Positions 1 to 9,328 are shown, numbered from the stretch's first letter. The stretch: DNA of 64,000 nucleotides from Nautilia profundicola AmH (GCF_000021725.1 NC_012115.1:514501-578500); one strand, 5' to 3'. Notes: a model not told the origin generated them from the letters alone. Numbers and translations are program-made.

Positions 1-702
1 GATCTGGAAAATAAGGTTACTATGGGATTTGCGTTTTACAAAGAAGATGAAAATAAAATCATGATGAATTCACCGAAATTCGGACTTGTTGAATATATTG
101 ACTTTGAATTTAAATTTGAAGACTTTAATGAAATATTTGCGACTATTAAAGTTATGAACGAAACGGGTGAAAAACTTGTCGAAAACTTTAAAAATAAAGC
201 TCCCGAACTTTTTGAAAACGCTATTAAAGCAAGTCTTGATACTAAAAAGAAAGGAATTGCCTATTTATGGGGGTTAATCGGGATAGTTTTAGGGTTTGCA
301 GACAATGTCGACGATGCGTATGAGAAACTGCTTGTTTACGCGAACTCAGCAATGGCTAAAAAAGGTCCGAGAATCGATTATAAAATGAAAGATAAAAACC
401 TTGATCCATTATGGGCGATAAGAACGGCAATGAGCTTTAAACTTGCGGGAGTTGATAACTATTTACTCAGTTTCGGTGTGCTTGAGAGTTTTGCTGAATT
501 TTTAAGCAATACATACGAAACTGTGGATAAAGAATCTCCGCTAAACGGAGCTGTTATTGTAGGGGATCTTTTTGAGGGTGAATTTTTAAATAAAATTTAT
601 ACAAACATTAAGAAAAACTTCCCGACTTTCACACCAAAAGCACTTCCTATGAACGGAGCCATCGAAGCATTCGGAAGTGCTGTTATCCTTAGTAAAAGTT
701 AA
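1..702 (+). CDS. Unknown protein, C-terminal part (5' end outside window)
   Basis: The reading frame is open from the first base, so the methionine at base 22 is probably internal and the gene starts upstream of the window. About 233 residues are visible. They are soluble-looking, with acidic and lysine-rich stretches and a hydrophobic helix around LWGLIGIVLGFAD. No signal peptide or catalytic motif can be seen. The gene precedes hypF on the same strand with a terminator-like hairpin between them, so a hydrogenase accessory role (for example a HydE-type protein, which accompanies Campylobacterota hydrogenases) is possible. That is a guess from context only. Confidence 0.6.
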   Translation, partial: DLENKVTMGFAFYKEDENKIMMNSPKFGLVEYIDFEFKFEDFNEIFATIKVMNETGEKLVENFKNKAPELFENAIKASLDTKKKGIAYLWGLIGIVLGFADNVDDAYEKLLVYANSAMAKKGPRIDYKMKDKNLDPLWAIRTAMSFKLAGVDNYLLSFGVLESFAEFLSNTYETVDKESPLNGAVIVGDLFEGEFLNKIYTNIKKNFPTFTPKALPMNGAIEAFGSAVILSKS

Positions 703-738
703 TGTCATTTTAACTTTAAAAGGTTATAATTTCAGAGA

Positions 739-756
739 AAGCAAGTTGCTTTTTTC
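739..756 (+). terminator. Hairpin plus T-run after the unknown gene
   Basis: A short inverted repeat AAGCA-AGT-TGCTT is followed directly by six T residues, 37 bases after the stop of the upstream gene. It fits a weak intrinsic terminator that separates that gene from hypF. A pyrimidine-rich tract follows up to about base 792. Confidence 0.5.
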
Positions 757-821
757 ATTTTTTCTCCTTTTTTCCTTTTTCCTCCTTTTTAATTGTTGTA
801 AAATTTCTAAAAAGGTCTGAG

Positions 822-3101
822 TTGAGAATTAAGTATAAAATCAACGGAATAGTTCAAGGCGTCGGATTTAGACCAACTGTATATAAAATTGCAAAAGAGC
901 TTGATTTAAAAGGATATGTTCTTAATTCAAGCGACGGTGTAATTATTGAAATAGAAGGTGAAAATCAAAATAAATTTATTGAAACGTTAAAAAACAACCT
1001 GCCTCCTTTGGCAAGAATAGATACGATTGAAAAAGAGATACTTGAAAGAAAAAACTACACTGATTTTGAGATAATAGAATCAAAACAGACTACAAAAACT
1101 ACGTCAATTTCTCCTGATATTGCAATATGCGATGAATGTCTTAAAGAGATGTTTGATAAAAACAACAGGCGCTATCTGTTTCCTTTCATAAACTGCACAA
1201 ACTGCGGACCGAGATATACTATTATCAAAGATATACCTTATGACAGAAAAAACACTTCAATGGCAAAATTTAAAATGTGTGAGAAGTGCTACGAAGAATA
1301 TACAAATCCGCTTGATAGAAGATACCATGCCGAACCTACGTGCTGTTTTGAGTGCGGACCCGAATTAAATGTAAAATGGAAAATGGAAAATGGAACATGG
1401 AAAGAATTGAGAATTGAGAATGGAGAATGGAGAATTAAAAAAATTGAATTGATTGCTGAAAAAATAAAAGAAGGAAAAATTGTAGCGATAAAGGGGCTTG
1501 GAGGGTTTCATCTTGTGTGTAACGCTACAAATGAAGAGGCGGTAAAGGAACTTAGACGCAGAAAACAAAGACCAACCAAACCGTTTGCCATGATGTTTAA
1601 GGATTTGGATACGATTAAGGAATACTGTGATTTAAGCGCAAAAGATACAGAACTTATCACCTCAAAAGAAAAACCAATAGTTCTTGTAAAAAAAAGAGTT
1701 GATTTGCCGCAAATAGCGGACGGTATCGACAGATACGGCGTCTTTTTGCCGTATACTCCGGTGCATTATCTTCTTTTTGAATATATTGATTTTCCTATAG
1801 TTGCAACAAGTGCCAACATTTCAGATGAGCCTATTATTAGAGACAGTAACGAGCTTGTTGAAAAACTTGGAAATGTAGTTGATTATATACTTGATAACGA
1901 CAGGGATATAATCAATGCGTGTGACGACAGTGTTGTTCAGGCTGTGGAGTTTGAATATATCACCATGAGATGCGCGAGGGGATATGCTCCATTGATGAAA
2001 AATGTAAAATTTAAAATGGACAATGGAAAATGGACAATGGAAAATGAAAAAGATAAGATTGATAGAAATAATAATTCTCAATTCTCCATTCTCAATTCTC
2101 AATTGAATATATTGGGTGTTGGTGCAAATCAAAAAAACACCATCTCCCTCTCATTCAAAGACAAATTTATACTCTCGCCTCACATTGGGGATCTCGGAAC
2201 AATAGGTAGCATTGAATATTTTGAGAGAACCATTGATACGTTTAGGAGGCTTTATGATTTTGAAGAGGATGTTATTATTTGCGATAAGCATCCTTATTAT
2301 GAATCTACAAAATGGGCATTGAAACAAAATAAAAAGATCTATCAGATACAGCACCATTATGCGCATGCGCTTGCTACAATGTTCGAATATGACTTAGAAG
2401 GGGATTACCTCGCTTTTATCTTCGACGGAACGGGATACGGTGATGACGGTACAATCTGGGGCGGTGAGGTGTTTATAGCAAACAGACACACATATGAAAG
2501 AGTGCATTATTTTAAACAGTTTAAACTCATAGGCGGTGAAAAAGCCGTTAAAAATCCTGCAAATATGGCTGTTGCACTGCTTGATGACGAAATTGCCGAA
2601 AAATTTAAAAACCGCAAACTTGCAAAAAACCTCTCAAAAGGTTCGTTTCCTTTAACATCTTCAATGGGAAGAATATTTGATATGGTGGCTTACCTTGCCG
2701 GTATGATTGAAAGAAACGAATGGGAAGGTATGAGCGGGCTTTTGATTGAGAAATATTACAATCCTGAAATAGCTGAGTATATTTCTTTAGCCGACAGCAG
2801 AGGATGCGGAGTAAAAAAAGAGATAGATTTTGTTGAACTTTTAAATTTCGCGGCAAAAAACAGAGGCGATTTTGAGCTTGTTTCGTCTGTTTTTATAAAT
2901 TCTATCGCAAACTGTGTTGTTGAAATATCCGAAATGTATGATTTGGATGTAATATTAGGAGGAGGGGTCTTTCAAAATAAAACCCTTTTAAGCGAAATAT
3001 TAAAAAGATCTAATAAAAAGATTTATTTTAACAAAACAATTCCTATAAATGACGGAGGGATAAGCGTAGGCCAGACGGCCTGGGGGATTTGGAATCTTTA
3101 G
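822..3101 (+). CDS. hypF: Carbamoyltransferase HypF, [NiFe]-hydrogenase maturation
   Basis: HypF uses carbamoyl phosphate and ATP to make a carbamoyl group that HypE converts to the cyanide ligands of the [NiFe] active site. Domains in order: acylphosphatase (residues 1-88, QGVGFRP at 12-18), paired zinc fingers (four CxxC motifs starting CDEC at 103), a YrdC-like domain from about 206 (KGLGGFHL) and a Kae1-like domain from about 430 (HHYAHA, FDGTGYG, GGGVFQN). Start is TTG, chosen because AAAAGG lies 6 bases upstream and the acylphosphatase fold begins at once. Oddity: two low-complexity inserts (residues about 184-205 and 398-426) coincide with heptamer repeats in the DNA and fall at the domain boundaries. 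The stop overlaps the convergent rhodanese gene by 3 bases. It probably serves the Ech-type hydrogenase at 46-51 kb and others outside the window. Confidence 0.97.
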   Translation: MRIKYKINGIVQGVGFRPTVYKIAKELDLKGYVLNSSDGVIIEIEGENQNKFIETLKNNLPPLARIDTIEKEILERKNYTDFEIIESKQTTKTTSISPDIAICDECLKEMFDKNNRRYLFPFINCTNCGPRYTIIKDIPYDRKNTSMAKFKMCEKCYEEYTNPLDRRYHAEPTCCFECGPELNVKWKMENGTWKELRIENGEWRIKKIELIAEKIKEGKIVAIKGLGGFHLVCNATNEEAVKELRRRKQRPTKPFAMMFKDLDTIKEYCDLSAKDTELITSKEKPIVLVKKRVDLPQIADGIDRYGVFLPYTPVHYLLFEYIDFPIVATSANISDEPIIRDSNELVEKLGNVVDYILDNDRDIINACDDSVVQAVEFEYITMRCARGYAPLMKNVKFKMDNGKWTMENEKDKIDRNNNSQFSILNSQLNILGVGANQKNTISLSFKDKFILSPHIGDLGTIGSIEYFERTIDTFRRLYDFEEDVIICDKHPYYESTKWALKQNKKIYQIQHHYAHALATMFEYDLEGDYLAFIFDGTGYGDDGTIWGGEVFIANRHTYERVHYFKQFKLIGGEKAVKNPANMAVALLDDEIAEKFKNRKLAKNLSKGSFPLTSSMGRIFDMVAYLAGMIERNEWEGMSGLLIEKYYNPEIAEYISLADSRGCGVKKEIDFVELLNFAAKNRGDFELVSSVFINSIANCVVEISEMYDLDVILGGGVFQNKTLLSEILKRSNKKIYFNKTIPINDGGISVGQTAWGIWNL
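1373..1436 (+). repeat. Heptamer repeat array inside hypF (copy 1)
   Basis: Roughly nine 7-base units: three of AAAATGG, one AACATGG, a transitional stretch, then GAGAATT, GAGAATG, GAGAATG, GAGAATT. The array is translated in frame, giving a Trp/Glu/Asn/Lys-rich linker between the last zinc finger and the YrdC-like domain. Comparison from memory with E. coli HypF indicates an insertion of about 20 residues here. Confidence 0.85.
2013..2100 (+). repeat. Heptamer repeat array inside hypF (copy 2, with inverted half)
   Basis: Alternating AAAATGG and ACAATGG units occupy 2013-2047. After about 25 bases, four units of the inverted form (AATTCTC or CATTCTC) run from 2073 to 2100, reverse complementary to the GAGAATT units of copy 1. 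The array is translated in frame and fills the linker between the YrdC-like and Kae1-like domains. Confidence 0.85.
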
Positions 3102-3658
3102 AACTGGTCTAAAATAATAGGCTCTTTAGGATGTTCCACAGCTTTAAGCCCTTTAGAGAATCCTCCAAATTCCGTAACTTTATTAACAACACTATAACCT
3201 GTATTTAACCATCCGTTTATACCGCCTCTAAGTACATATACATTTTTTTTAGGAATTCCAAACCATTTAACAAGCTGTCCCCCGGCAATTACAGCTCTGT
3301 GTCCTGTAGCACATACGAATACATAAACGGTATTTGGTTTAAATGCACCCATTGCAGCATACACAGGTACCTGTCCCAAAGGATATTCATCATAATCAGG
3401 CCAGTCTATTTCCCCACCTTTCATTTCATCTACACTTCTTACATCAACAATGGTAAAATCTTTATCTTTTTTCATCCAATCTTTTAATTCATCCGGTGTG
3501 ATGTAGTTTACATATTTTTCATATGAATGGCACATTTTGTTAAGTGCTTCAACTTTTGGTCCCATACCTTTAATTGTATCTGCTAATTTGAAAGTGTGTG
3601 CATACGCAAAACTTCCTGCTACCATTAATCCTAATGCTAAATGTCTTAATTTCATCAT
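3098..3658 (-). CDS. Periplasmic rhodanese-domain protein
   Basis: A 186-residue protein with an N-terminal signal peptide (residues 1-20, ending SFAYA) and one rhodanese domain from about residue 52. The active-site loop CATGHR places the catalytic cysteine at 116, so it is probably a sulfurtransferase handling polysulfide or thiosulfate outside the cytoplasm. The start is supported by AAGGAGG 2-3 bases before tandem ATG codons. It is divergent from a Crp/Fnr regulator with only 76 bases between them, which suggests that regulator controls it. Sulfur respiration is common in such organisms, but the substrate is not shown by the sequence. Confidence 0.88.
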   Translation of the reverse strand: MMKLRHLALGLMVAGSFAYAHTFKLADTIKGMGPKVEALNKMCHSYEKYVNYITPDELKDWMKKDKDFTIVDVRSVDEMKGGEIDWPDYDEYPLGQVPVYAAMGAFKPNTVYVFVCATGHRAVIAGGQLVKWFGIPKKNVYVLRGGINGWLNTGYSVVNKVTEFGGFSKGLKAVEHPKEPIILDQF

Positions 3659-3734
3659 AACCTCCTTAATTTTTATTTAACCATAATGAATTATAATTCA
3701 GTATATACAAAAAAAATGTAAAAGATTTGACAAA

Positions 3735-4376
3735 ATGAAAAATTGCAGAGTATTAATCGCTTCTAAAGAGATTGAAAAACTTTTTGATAATAATTTTTTT
3801 TCCAATATTCCTCACAGATTTTTAAAAAAAGGAGAAGTTTGTTATCCTGAAACTCCAAGAATTCTTGTACTTAAAGAAGGTGAGCTTAAAATATCTCTGT
3901 ATGAAGATTCAAAAGAACTTATTTTATACTTTCTACATAAGAACAATTTTTGTTTTTGCAATAACGATATTATGGTGACCGCTAAAGAAGACAGTAAATT
4001 TTATTTTCTTGAATCTCATCATTTTATTGATCTTTTTAATAATATTGATTTTTGTAATCTTCTTTTAAATAATCTAAATCAAAATATAGAAATGGAAAGA
4101 AATATATTAAAATCCCTTGCGTTTAAAAGTGCAAAAGAAAGAATTAGTGATTTTCTGTTGGATTTGGCTCAAAGTATAGGTAAAGCAACAAATGAAGGTA
4201 TTATTATAGATATTCACTGTACCATGGAAGAGAGTGCATCTTTTTTAGGAATGAGTAGACAAAGGTTTTCTACATTTATAAATGAAATGATAAATGAGAA
4301 TATTTTAGAGAAGTTAGGGCATAAGAAGATCTTAATAAAAGATTTAAGAAAACTTGAAAATTTTGCGAAAGAATAA
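3735..4376 (+). CDS. Crp/Fnr-family transcriptional regulator
   Basis: A 213-residue regulator with an N-terminal cyclic-nucleotide-binding-like beta roll (about 20-100), a dimer helix (about 110-145) and a C-terminal winged helix-turn-helix at about 163-183 (MEESASFLGMSRQRFSTF). Cysteines at 4, 36, 73, 75 and 107 do not match the classic N-terminal Fnr cluster, so the signal is unclear. It is divergent from the rhodanese gene, its most likely target by position. Its 3' end overlaps the convergent EamA gene by 33 bases. Confidence 0.88.
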   Translation: MKNCRVLIASKEIEKLFDNNFFSNIPHRFLKKGEVCYPETPRILVLKEGELKISLYEDSKELILYFLHKNNFCFCNNDIMVTAKEDSKFYFLESHHFIDLFNNIDFCNLLLNNLNQNIEMERNILKSLAFKSAKERISDFLLDLAQSIGKATNEGIIIDIHCTMEESASFLGMSRQRFSTFINEMINENILEKLGHKKILIKDLRKLENFAKE

Positions 4377-5207
4377 GTCACCCGTTTCTGCTACAAGCAT
4401 TGCAAATATAACTAAGACAGCTCCTATTATTTGAATGAAGCTTAAATGTTCACCATAAAAATAACCGAATATTGCCGCACTTACCGGTTCCATCGCAAAT
4501 ATAATAGCGGTTTTTGTAGGGGTTGTAAATTTTTGTGCATAAGTCTGTATAAAATATGCAAATACTGTAGCAAACAATACTGTTACTATCAGCGCTATTA
4601 ACACATCTTTTGAAAAGGTTATATTACCTTTTTCAAAAGGTACAAAAATAAGGCTTAATATTCCGACAGCTAAAAACTGAAACGTTACAAGAGTATATAA
4701 ATTGTATTTTTTCGAATAAATATCAGTATAATTAATATGAAAAGCGACAAACACTGTTGAAATAAGAGTTAAAATTTCACCTTTTCCAAACCCGCTTATA
4801 TCGGCACCGGTTAAGAGATATATACCTAAAAAAGCTAAAATGACGCCTATTATTGCATAAATTGAAATATGTTTTTTAAACAGAAAAAAAGCGACAATTG
4901 GAGTTAAAATTACGTAAAGTCCAGTAATAAAAGCAACAACGGAAGAGGGTGAATACAAAAGTCCGAATGTCTGAAATGAAAATACTAAAAAATTAAATAT
5001 TCCTAATATAAAAGCGGCTTTAATGGAGTTTTTATCAAAGCTTATTTTTTTGTAAAAAATAATAAACATTAATAAAAACGCCAAAAAAAATCTTAAAAAT
5101 AAAAACATAAATACCGGAATATCTGCAATAGCATTTTGAACGAGTTTAAAAGTGATTCCCCAAAATATTGCAACAATTAAAAGCAAAAAATCGGCGAAAT
5201 TGATCAA
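4344..5207 (-). CDS. EamA-family (DMT) transporter
   Basis: A 287-residue inner-membrane protein with about ten hydrophobic helices arranged as two EamA repeats, typical of drug/metabolite transporters. The second repeat carries the family-like AMEPVSAAIFGYFYGE segment. It is the last gene of the minus-strand amino-acid transport cluster and overlaps the upstream permease by 4 bases, so it is probably co-transcribed. An amino-acid or metabolite export role is plausible from context; the substrate cannot be read from sequence. Confidence 0.88.
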   Translation of the reverse strand: MINFADFLLLIVAIFWGITFKLVQNAIADIPVFMFLFLRFFLAFLLMFIIFYKKISFDKNSIKAAFILGIFNFLVFSFQTFGLLYSPSSVVAFITGLYVILTPIVAFFLFKKHISIYAIIGVILAFLGIYLLTGADISGFGKGEILTLISTVFVAFHINYTDIYSKKYNLYTLVTFQFLAVGILSLIFVPFEKGNITFSKDVLIALIVTVLFATVFAYFIQTYAQKFTTPTKTAIIFAMEPVSAAIFGYFYGEHLSFIQIIGAVLVIFAMLVAETGDLFFRKIFKFS

Positions 5208-6160
5208 ATTCCGCCTTTTGCTTTCATTTTTTTCTCAAGTCTGTGACCAATGAAGCTGAGTATTGAAGTTAACATTAAATATAATGCAGCAACAGTTAGC
5301 CATGTTTCAAACGGAGAGAAGGTATTTGCAACAATCTCACGTCCGACTTTTGTAAGGTCGGTAATAGAAATAATTGAAACAAGCGAACTGTCTTTTATAA
5401 GTGAAATAAGCTCACCTACAAGTGCAGGCAAGGCTTTTCTAAGTGCTTGAGGCAGTATAATAAGCTGCATTTTTTGGAATGACGTAAATCCAAGAGACAT
5501 TGCAGCCTCATGCTGTCCTTTGTCTATAGCCTGAATAGCACCTCTTAAAATTTCTGCTATATACGCACCGTAAAATATGGATAAACTCATTACTCCAGCC
5601 CAGAATCTCGGCAGGTTGAAAATTGTAGCAACTATAAAGTAAAATATAAACAGCTGCACGAGCAATGGAGTACCTCTAATTACGGTTACGTATACACTTC
5701 CGATATAATCAAGTGCTGGTATACCGCTTAATCTCATAATTGCAATTATGAGACCTATAATAAATGCTATAATCATTGATATAATGGAAATTTTAATCGT
5801 AACCCAGATACCCATAATAAAAGGTCCGGGTTCAAGCTTCGATTTATAAGCAAATTCATCATCCTGATATAAATAATCACCGTTTTTGAATTCAAGTTTA
5901 TAACCTGTGATGTCAAAAGTTTTTACGCTTTTGTCTTCACATATTATTTCAGCTTTATTTTGTTTAACAATAAGTTTTCCGTCACATGGAGATGTGAGAG
6001 GAATTTTCTTTTCATATACGAAATACTTGGGAATCATATCCCATTTCCACGTATAGTTTATTTTACTTGCAGCTTGATACAAAAACCACCCGAGCAACAC
6101 ATAAAATAAAAGGGCAAAAATTTGCCCGATTTTTCTATCTTTTATTATTGATTGTTTCAT
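5204..6160 (-). CDS. Polar amino-acid ABC transporter permease with periplasmic insert
   Basis: A 318-residue HisM/GlnP-type permease. The EAA loop that contacts the ATPase is visible (GQHEAAMSLGFTSFQKMQ). It differs from the two other permeases in the cluster by an N-terminal helix followed by about 70 extra residues (roughly 36-108, with two cysteines), predicted to lie in the periplasm before the core helices. It follows its own binding protein with a 4-base overlap. No second ATPase is present, so it probably shares the one at 7037-7777. Confidence 0.92.
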   Translation of the reverse strand: MKQSIIKDRKIGQIFALLFYVLLGWFLYQAASKINYTWKWDMIPKYFVYEKKIPLTSPCDGKLIVKQNKAEIICEDKSVKTFDITGYKLEFKNGDYLYQDDEFAYKSKLEPGPFIMGIWVTIKISIISMIIAFIIGLIIAIMRLSGIPALDYIGSVYVTVIRGTPLLVQLFIFYFIVATIFNLPRFWAGVMSLSIFYGAYIAEILRGAIQAIDKGQHEAAMSLGFTSFQKMQLIILPQALRKALPALVGELISLIKDSSLVSIISITDLTKVGREIVANTFSPFETWLTVAALYLMLTSILSFIGHRLEKKMKAKGGI

Positions 6161-6957
6161 TGCACTCTTTTTAGCCAGTCAGTGCTTTGGAACCATCTGT
6201 GATAGAATTTATCATAAGTTCCATCGTGTTTGATTTGTCTTAGGAAGTTGTTTAACCAGTTAAGAAAATCAGGATCACCGTGATTGATTGCAAAGCCTAA
6301 AGGTTCATAAGTTAAATCTTCTTTTAAGAAAATAAGTTTGCCTTTACCTTTTCCAGCCATGAAAAGTTCGTTGTAAGGTTTATCGTAGATAAATGCATCC
6401 GCTCTGTTATTAAGTACTTCTTGAACAGCAGCACTTTCACTGTCAAATGTTTTAATTGTAGCATGTTTGAATAATTTTCTTGCTGCAATTTCACCTGTTG
6501 TACCAAGTTTAGTTGTAATTACGATACCTTTTTTATCTAAATCTTTATAAGATTTAACACCTGCATGTTTTTTGTTTACAAGCAGAGTCTGTCCTACTAA
6601 GAAGTAAGGGTTTGCAAACATTACTTTTAAGTTTCTTTGTTGAGTAATTGTCATACCAGAAATAATAATATCACATTTACCAGTAATAAGAGCCGGAATA
6701 ATACCGTCCCATGCAGTCGGAACAAGTTTTAGTTTAACACCCATGTCTTTTGCCATTTTTTTAGAAATATCCACGTCAAATCCGATAATTCTTCCATGTT
6801 TGTCTCTCATTTCAAACGGAACGTATCCAGGCTCAAGACATACTCTTAGTTCACCTTTTTGAACAATTGAATGAAGGGTTGAATTTTTCCATACGTTAAA
6901 GTCCGCCGCAAAAAGCATAGACGCTAACGCGATTATTGCAATTAGTAATTTTTTCAT
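6157..6957 (-). CDS. Amino-acid ABC transporter substrate-binding protein
   Basis: A 266-residue periplasmic binding protein of family SBP_bac_3. It has a signal peptide (residues 1-18, ending MLFAA) and the usual two-lobe motifs: LRVCLEPGYVPFEM, GFDVDISKKMA, and the hinge DGIIPALITGKCDIIISGM. It precedes the 318-residue permease and is separated from the ATPase gene by 79 bases holding an octamer repeat and a strong hairpin, which may set its expression apart from the rest of the operon. The substrate is probably a polar amino acid. Confidence 0.92.
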   Translation of the reverse strand: MKKLLIAIIALASMLFAADFNVWKNSTLHSIVQKGELRVCLEPGYVPFEMRDKHGRIIGFDVDISKKMAKDMGVKLKLVPTAWDGIIPALITGKCDIIISGMTITQQRNLKVMFANPYFLVGQTLLVNKKHAGVKSYKDLDKKGIVITTKLGTTGEIAARKLFKHATIKTFDSESAAVQEVLNNRADAFIYDKPYNELFMAGKGKGKLIFLKEDLTYEPLGFAINHGDPDFLNWLNNFLRQIKHDGTYDKFYHRWFQSTDWLKRVQ

Positions 6958-6972
6958 GTTTACTCCTTTTTA

Positions 6973-7012
6973 TTAAGTTGTTAAGTTTTTAAGTTGTGAA
7001 GAGGTGAAGTTT
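6973..7012 (-). repeat. Octamer repeat array between ABC-transporter genes
   Basis: Five consecutive 8-base units on the plus strand: TTAAGTTG, TTAAGTTT, TTAAGTTG, TGAAGAGG, TGAAGTTT. It resembles the longer octamer array at 12389-12468. It lies in the intercistronic leader of the downstream binding-protein gene. Confidence 0.75.
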
Positions 7013-7025
7013 TTTTCACCTCTTC
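6998..7025 (-). promoter_or_regulatory. 11-bp stem intercistronic hairpin
   Basis: A perfect inverted repeat GAAGAGGTGAA / TTCACCTCTTC with a 6-base loop stands between the ATPase stop and the next binding-protein gene. On the transcribed minus strand no T-run follows it. It therefore looks less like a terminator than a processing, stability or attenuation structure that would set different mRNA levels on its two sides. Confidence 0.65.
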
Positions 7026-7036
7026 TTTAGCTTCTT

Positions 7037-7777
7037 TTAGTGATGTAAAATTTCGCTAAGGAATTTCTTAGCTCTGTCAGTTTTAGGATTGTTGAAAAAC
7101 TCTTCAGGTGTGTTTTCCTCAACAATTTCACCCGCGTCCATAAATACGATTCTGTCACTAACTTCCCTTGCGAATCCCATTTCGTGTGTTACACACACGA
7201 TTGTATAGTTTTCACGTGCAAGCTCTTTCATAACATCCAAAACCTCACCGATCATTTCCGGGTCAAGTGCACTTGTCGGTTCGTCAAAAAGAATGATTTT
7301 AGGCTTCATTGCAAGAGTTCTTGCGATAGCAACCCTCTGTTTTTGACCACCACTAAGTTCACTTGGGTATTTATTTGCCTGATGAGGAATTTTTACTCTT
7401 TCAAGAAGCTGCATTGCAAGTTCTTCAGCTTCTTTTTTAGGCATTTTTTTAACTTTAATAGGTGCTATTGTAATATTTTCCATAATTGTTAAATGCGGAA
7501 AAAGATTAAAATGCTGGAATACCATTCCGACTTCTTGACGAAGTTTGTTTATGTTTGTTTTTTTATTATACAGATCTTGTCCGTCTACAACAATTTTCCC
7601 ACTGTCAATATCTTCAAGTCTGTTAATACAGCGGATTAAAGTTGATTTACCACTTCCGCTGGGACCGCATACAACGACAACTTCACCTTTATCAACGTTA
7701 AAATTAACGCCCTTTAAAGCATGGAAGTTACCGTAATATTTTTCTATATCTTTCATTTGAATAATCGGTTCCATCAA
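7037..7777 (-). CDS. Polar amino-acid ABC transporter ATPase (GlnQ/GltL-like)
   Basis: A 246-residue cytoplasmic ATPase with Walker [11 protein letters not shown]-loop [10 protein letters not shown], signature LSGGQKQR, Walker [12 protein letters not shown] and the switch histidine in CVTHEMGFA. Length and motifs fit the polar amino-acid uptake family. It lies 5 bases after the second permease of the operon and is the only ATPase for three permeases in this cluster. Confidence 0.95.
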   Translation of the reverse strand: MMEPIIQMKDIEKYYGNFHALKGVNFNVDKGEVVVVCGPSGSGKSTLIRCINRLEDIDSGKIVVDGQDLYNKKTNINKLRQEVGMVFQHFNLFPHLTIMENITIAPIKVKKMPKKEAEELAMQLLERVKIPHQANKYPSELSGGQKQRVAIARTLAMKPKIILFDEPTSALDPEMIGEVLDVMKELARENYTIVCVTHEMGFAREVSDRIVFMDAGEIVEENTPEEFFNNPKTDRAKKFLSEILHH

Positions 7778-7782
7778 ATCTC

Positions 7783-8601
7783 CTATGCGTTAAGCTGTTT
7801 TTCTACTTTTTTTTCTAACATATGAGAAAATTTACTCATACTAAACGCTATACTGAAATATACAAGCGCTACAAAACTAAAAATCTCAAAGCTGAGATAA
7901 AGTCTGTTGTTTATAATTGTTGCCGCTCTAAAGAACTCTATTACGCCTATTGTGTAAGCTAAAGACGTATCTTTAAAAAGTGCGACAAATTGTGAAACAA
8001 ATGCCGGTATCATTTTTCTGTATGCCTGTGGCAATATAATGTAAATAAACGTTTGAGTACTGTTGAAACCTAACGATTTAGCAGCCTCAAACTGTCCTTT
8101 GGGAATTGAATTAATACCGGCTCTTACTATTTCGGCAACATATGCGCTTGTAAAAAGCGTAAATGCAATAATTGCCGCAACAGTAGGCGATACATGTGCC
8201 TGGGTATGGAAAAATGCCATAGAAAATACCGGTATGGCAAAAAACACCCAGAATATTACCATAAGTAGAGGCGTAGCACGTAATAATTCAATATATAAAA
8301 TCGCAGGAATTTTTATAATTTTGATACTCGACCATCTTGCTATTCCAAAAATCGAGCCTATAATAAAACTGAAAAAAATAGAAGTTATCGCCAATATGAA
8401 TGTAAGTGCCAAACCTCCTATTTCTCCAGGTTTTCCAAAAAATAAAAATCTCATATTATCTTTCGTGAATACTTCACTAAAGTGTGTTTCAGGGTATGCG
8501 ACCATTTGAAATGCTTTAAGTAAAGCGGCTATTACAATTATGTTAAATAACCAAAATTGAATTTTGTGTTTTTTAAAATAGTTTTCAATATTTTTAAGCA
8601 T
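7783..8601 (-). CDS. Polar amino-acid ABC transporter permease (GltK-like)
   Basis: A 272-residue inner-membrane permease with about five helices and the EAA loop [20 protein letters not shown]. It overlaps the upstream permease gene by 8 bases and is followed 5 bases later by the ATPase. This is the usual arrangement of a heterodimeric uptake channel with its ATPase. Confidence 0.93.
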   Translation of the reverse strand: MLKNIENYFKKHKIQFWLFNIIVIAALLKAFQMVAYPETHFSEVFTKDNMRFLFFGKPGEIGGLALTFILAITSIFFSFIIGSIFGIARWSSIKIIKIPAILYIELLRATPLLMVIFWVFFAIPVFSMAFFHTQAHVSPTVAAIIAFTLFTSAYVAEIVRAGINSIPKGQFEAAKSLGFNSTQTFIYIILPQAYRKMIPAFVSQFVALFKDTSLAYTIGVIEFFRAATIINNRLYLSFEIFSFVALVYFSIAFSMSKFSHMLEKKVEKQLNA

Positions 8602-9307
8602 TTTTTACACCTTTTGAGAATTTAATCTCAATCAAATTCATAAAAAATGATGTAGTTAGTGTAAGAAAAATATAAAGAATTGTAACAGCAGTAGCCGCTT
8701 CAAACCCCCTGAATGTTTCGGCGTCTATTTGTTGTGTCGCAAATGTAAGTTCTGCAACACCAATAGTCATTGCAAGTGATGAGTTTTTTATAAGATTTAA
8801 AAACTGGCTTGTTAAAGGAGGAATTATAATTCTTATAGCCTGAGGATAAATTATATACCACATTACTTGAAACCTGTTCATTCCAAGTGACTGTGCCGCT
8901 TCAAACTGTCCTTTTGGAATAGAGTTTATTCCGGCTTTAACAACTTCACCGATATATGCACCGGTATATAAGATTAAAGCTAATAAGGCTGAAAAAAACG
9001 CATCAACATCTTGAATATGTAAAAATTCTCCCCAAGAATTTAAAAATGGGAATATTTGAGAAAGTGTAAATGTGAAATAAATAAAGAACATTTGAACAAT
9101 TAAAGGAATGTTTCTAAAGCTTTCTACATAATAACTGGCAAAAAGTGACAGCCAGAAATTTTTAGAAGCCCTTCCGATTCCTACAATTGAACCGATTAAA
9201 AAACTAAATAATATACCAAGTATTGATAATTTAACAGTAGTAATCAGACCTTGTATTAAAAGGCCTTTATATTCAATTAATACACCCCAGTCAAATTCAT
9301 AACCCAT
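8594..9307 (-). CDS. Polar amino-acid ABC transporter permease (GltJ-like)
   Basis: A 237-residue inner-membrane permease with the EAA loop GQFEAAQSLGMNRFQVMWYI. It pairs with the 272-residue permease, which it overlaps by 8 bases. It follows the binding protein at 9348-10130 after a 40-base gap that contains a small hairpin. Confidence 0.93.
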   Translation of the reverse strand: MGYEFDWGVLIEYKGLLIQGLITTVKLSILGILFSFLIGSIVGIGRASKNFWLSLFASYYVESFRNIPLIVQMFFIYFTFTLSQIFPFLNSWGEFLHIQDVDAFFSALLALILYTGAYIGEVVKAGINSIPKGQFEAAQSLGMNRFQVMWYIIYPQAIRIIIPPLTSQFLNLIKNSSLAMTIGVAELTFATQQIDAETFRGFEAATAVTILYIFLTLTTSFFMNLIEIKFSKGVKNA

Positions 9308-9328
9308 ATTAATTTACCTTTTATTGAT

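Noticed and set aside
3659-3734. Fnr-type box between the rhodanese and Crp/Fnr genes
   Set aside because: No TTGAT-N4-ATCAA palindrome could be found; only weak A+T-rich promoter-like sequence is present.
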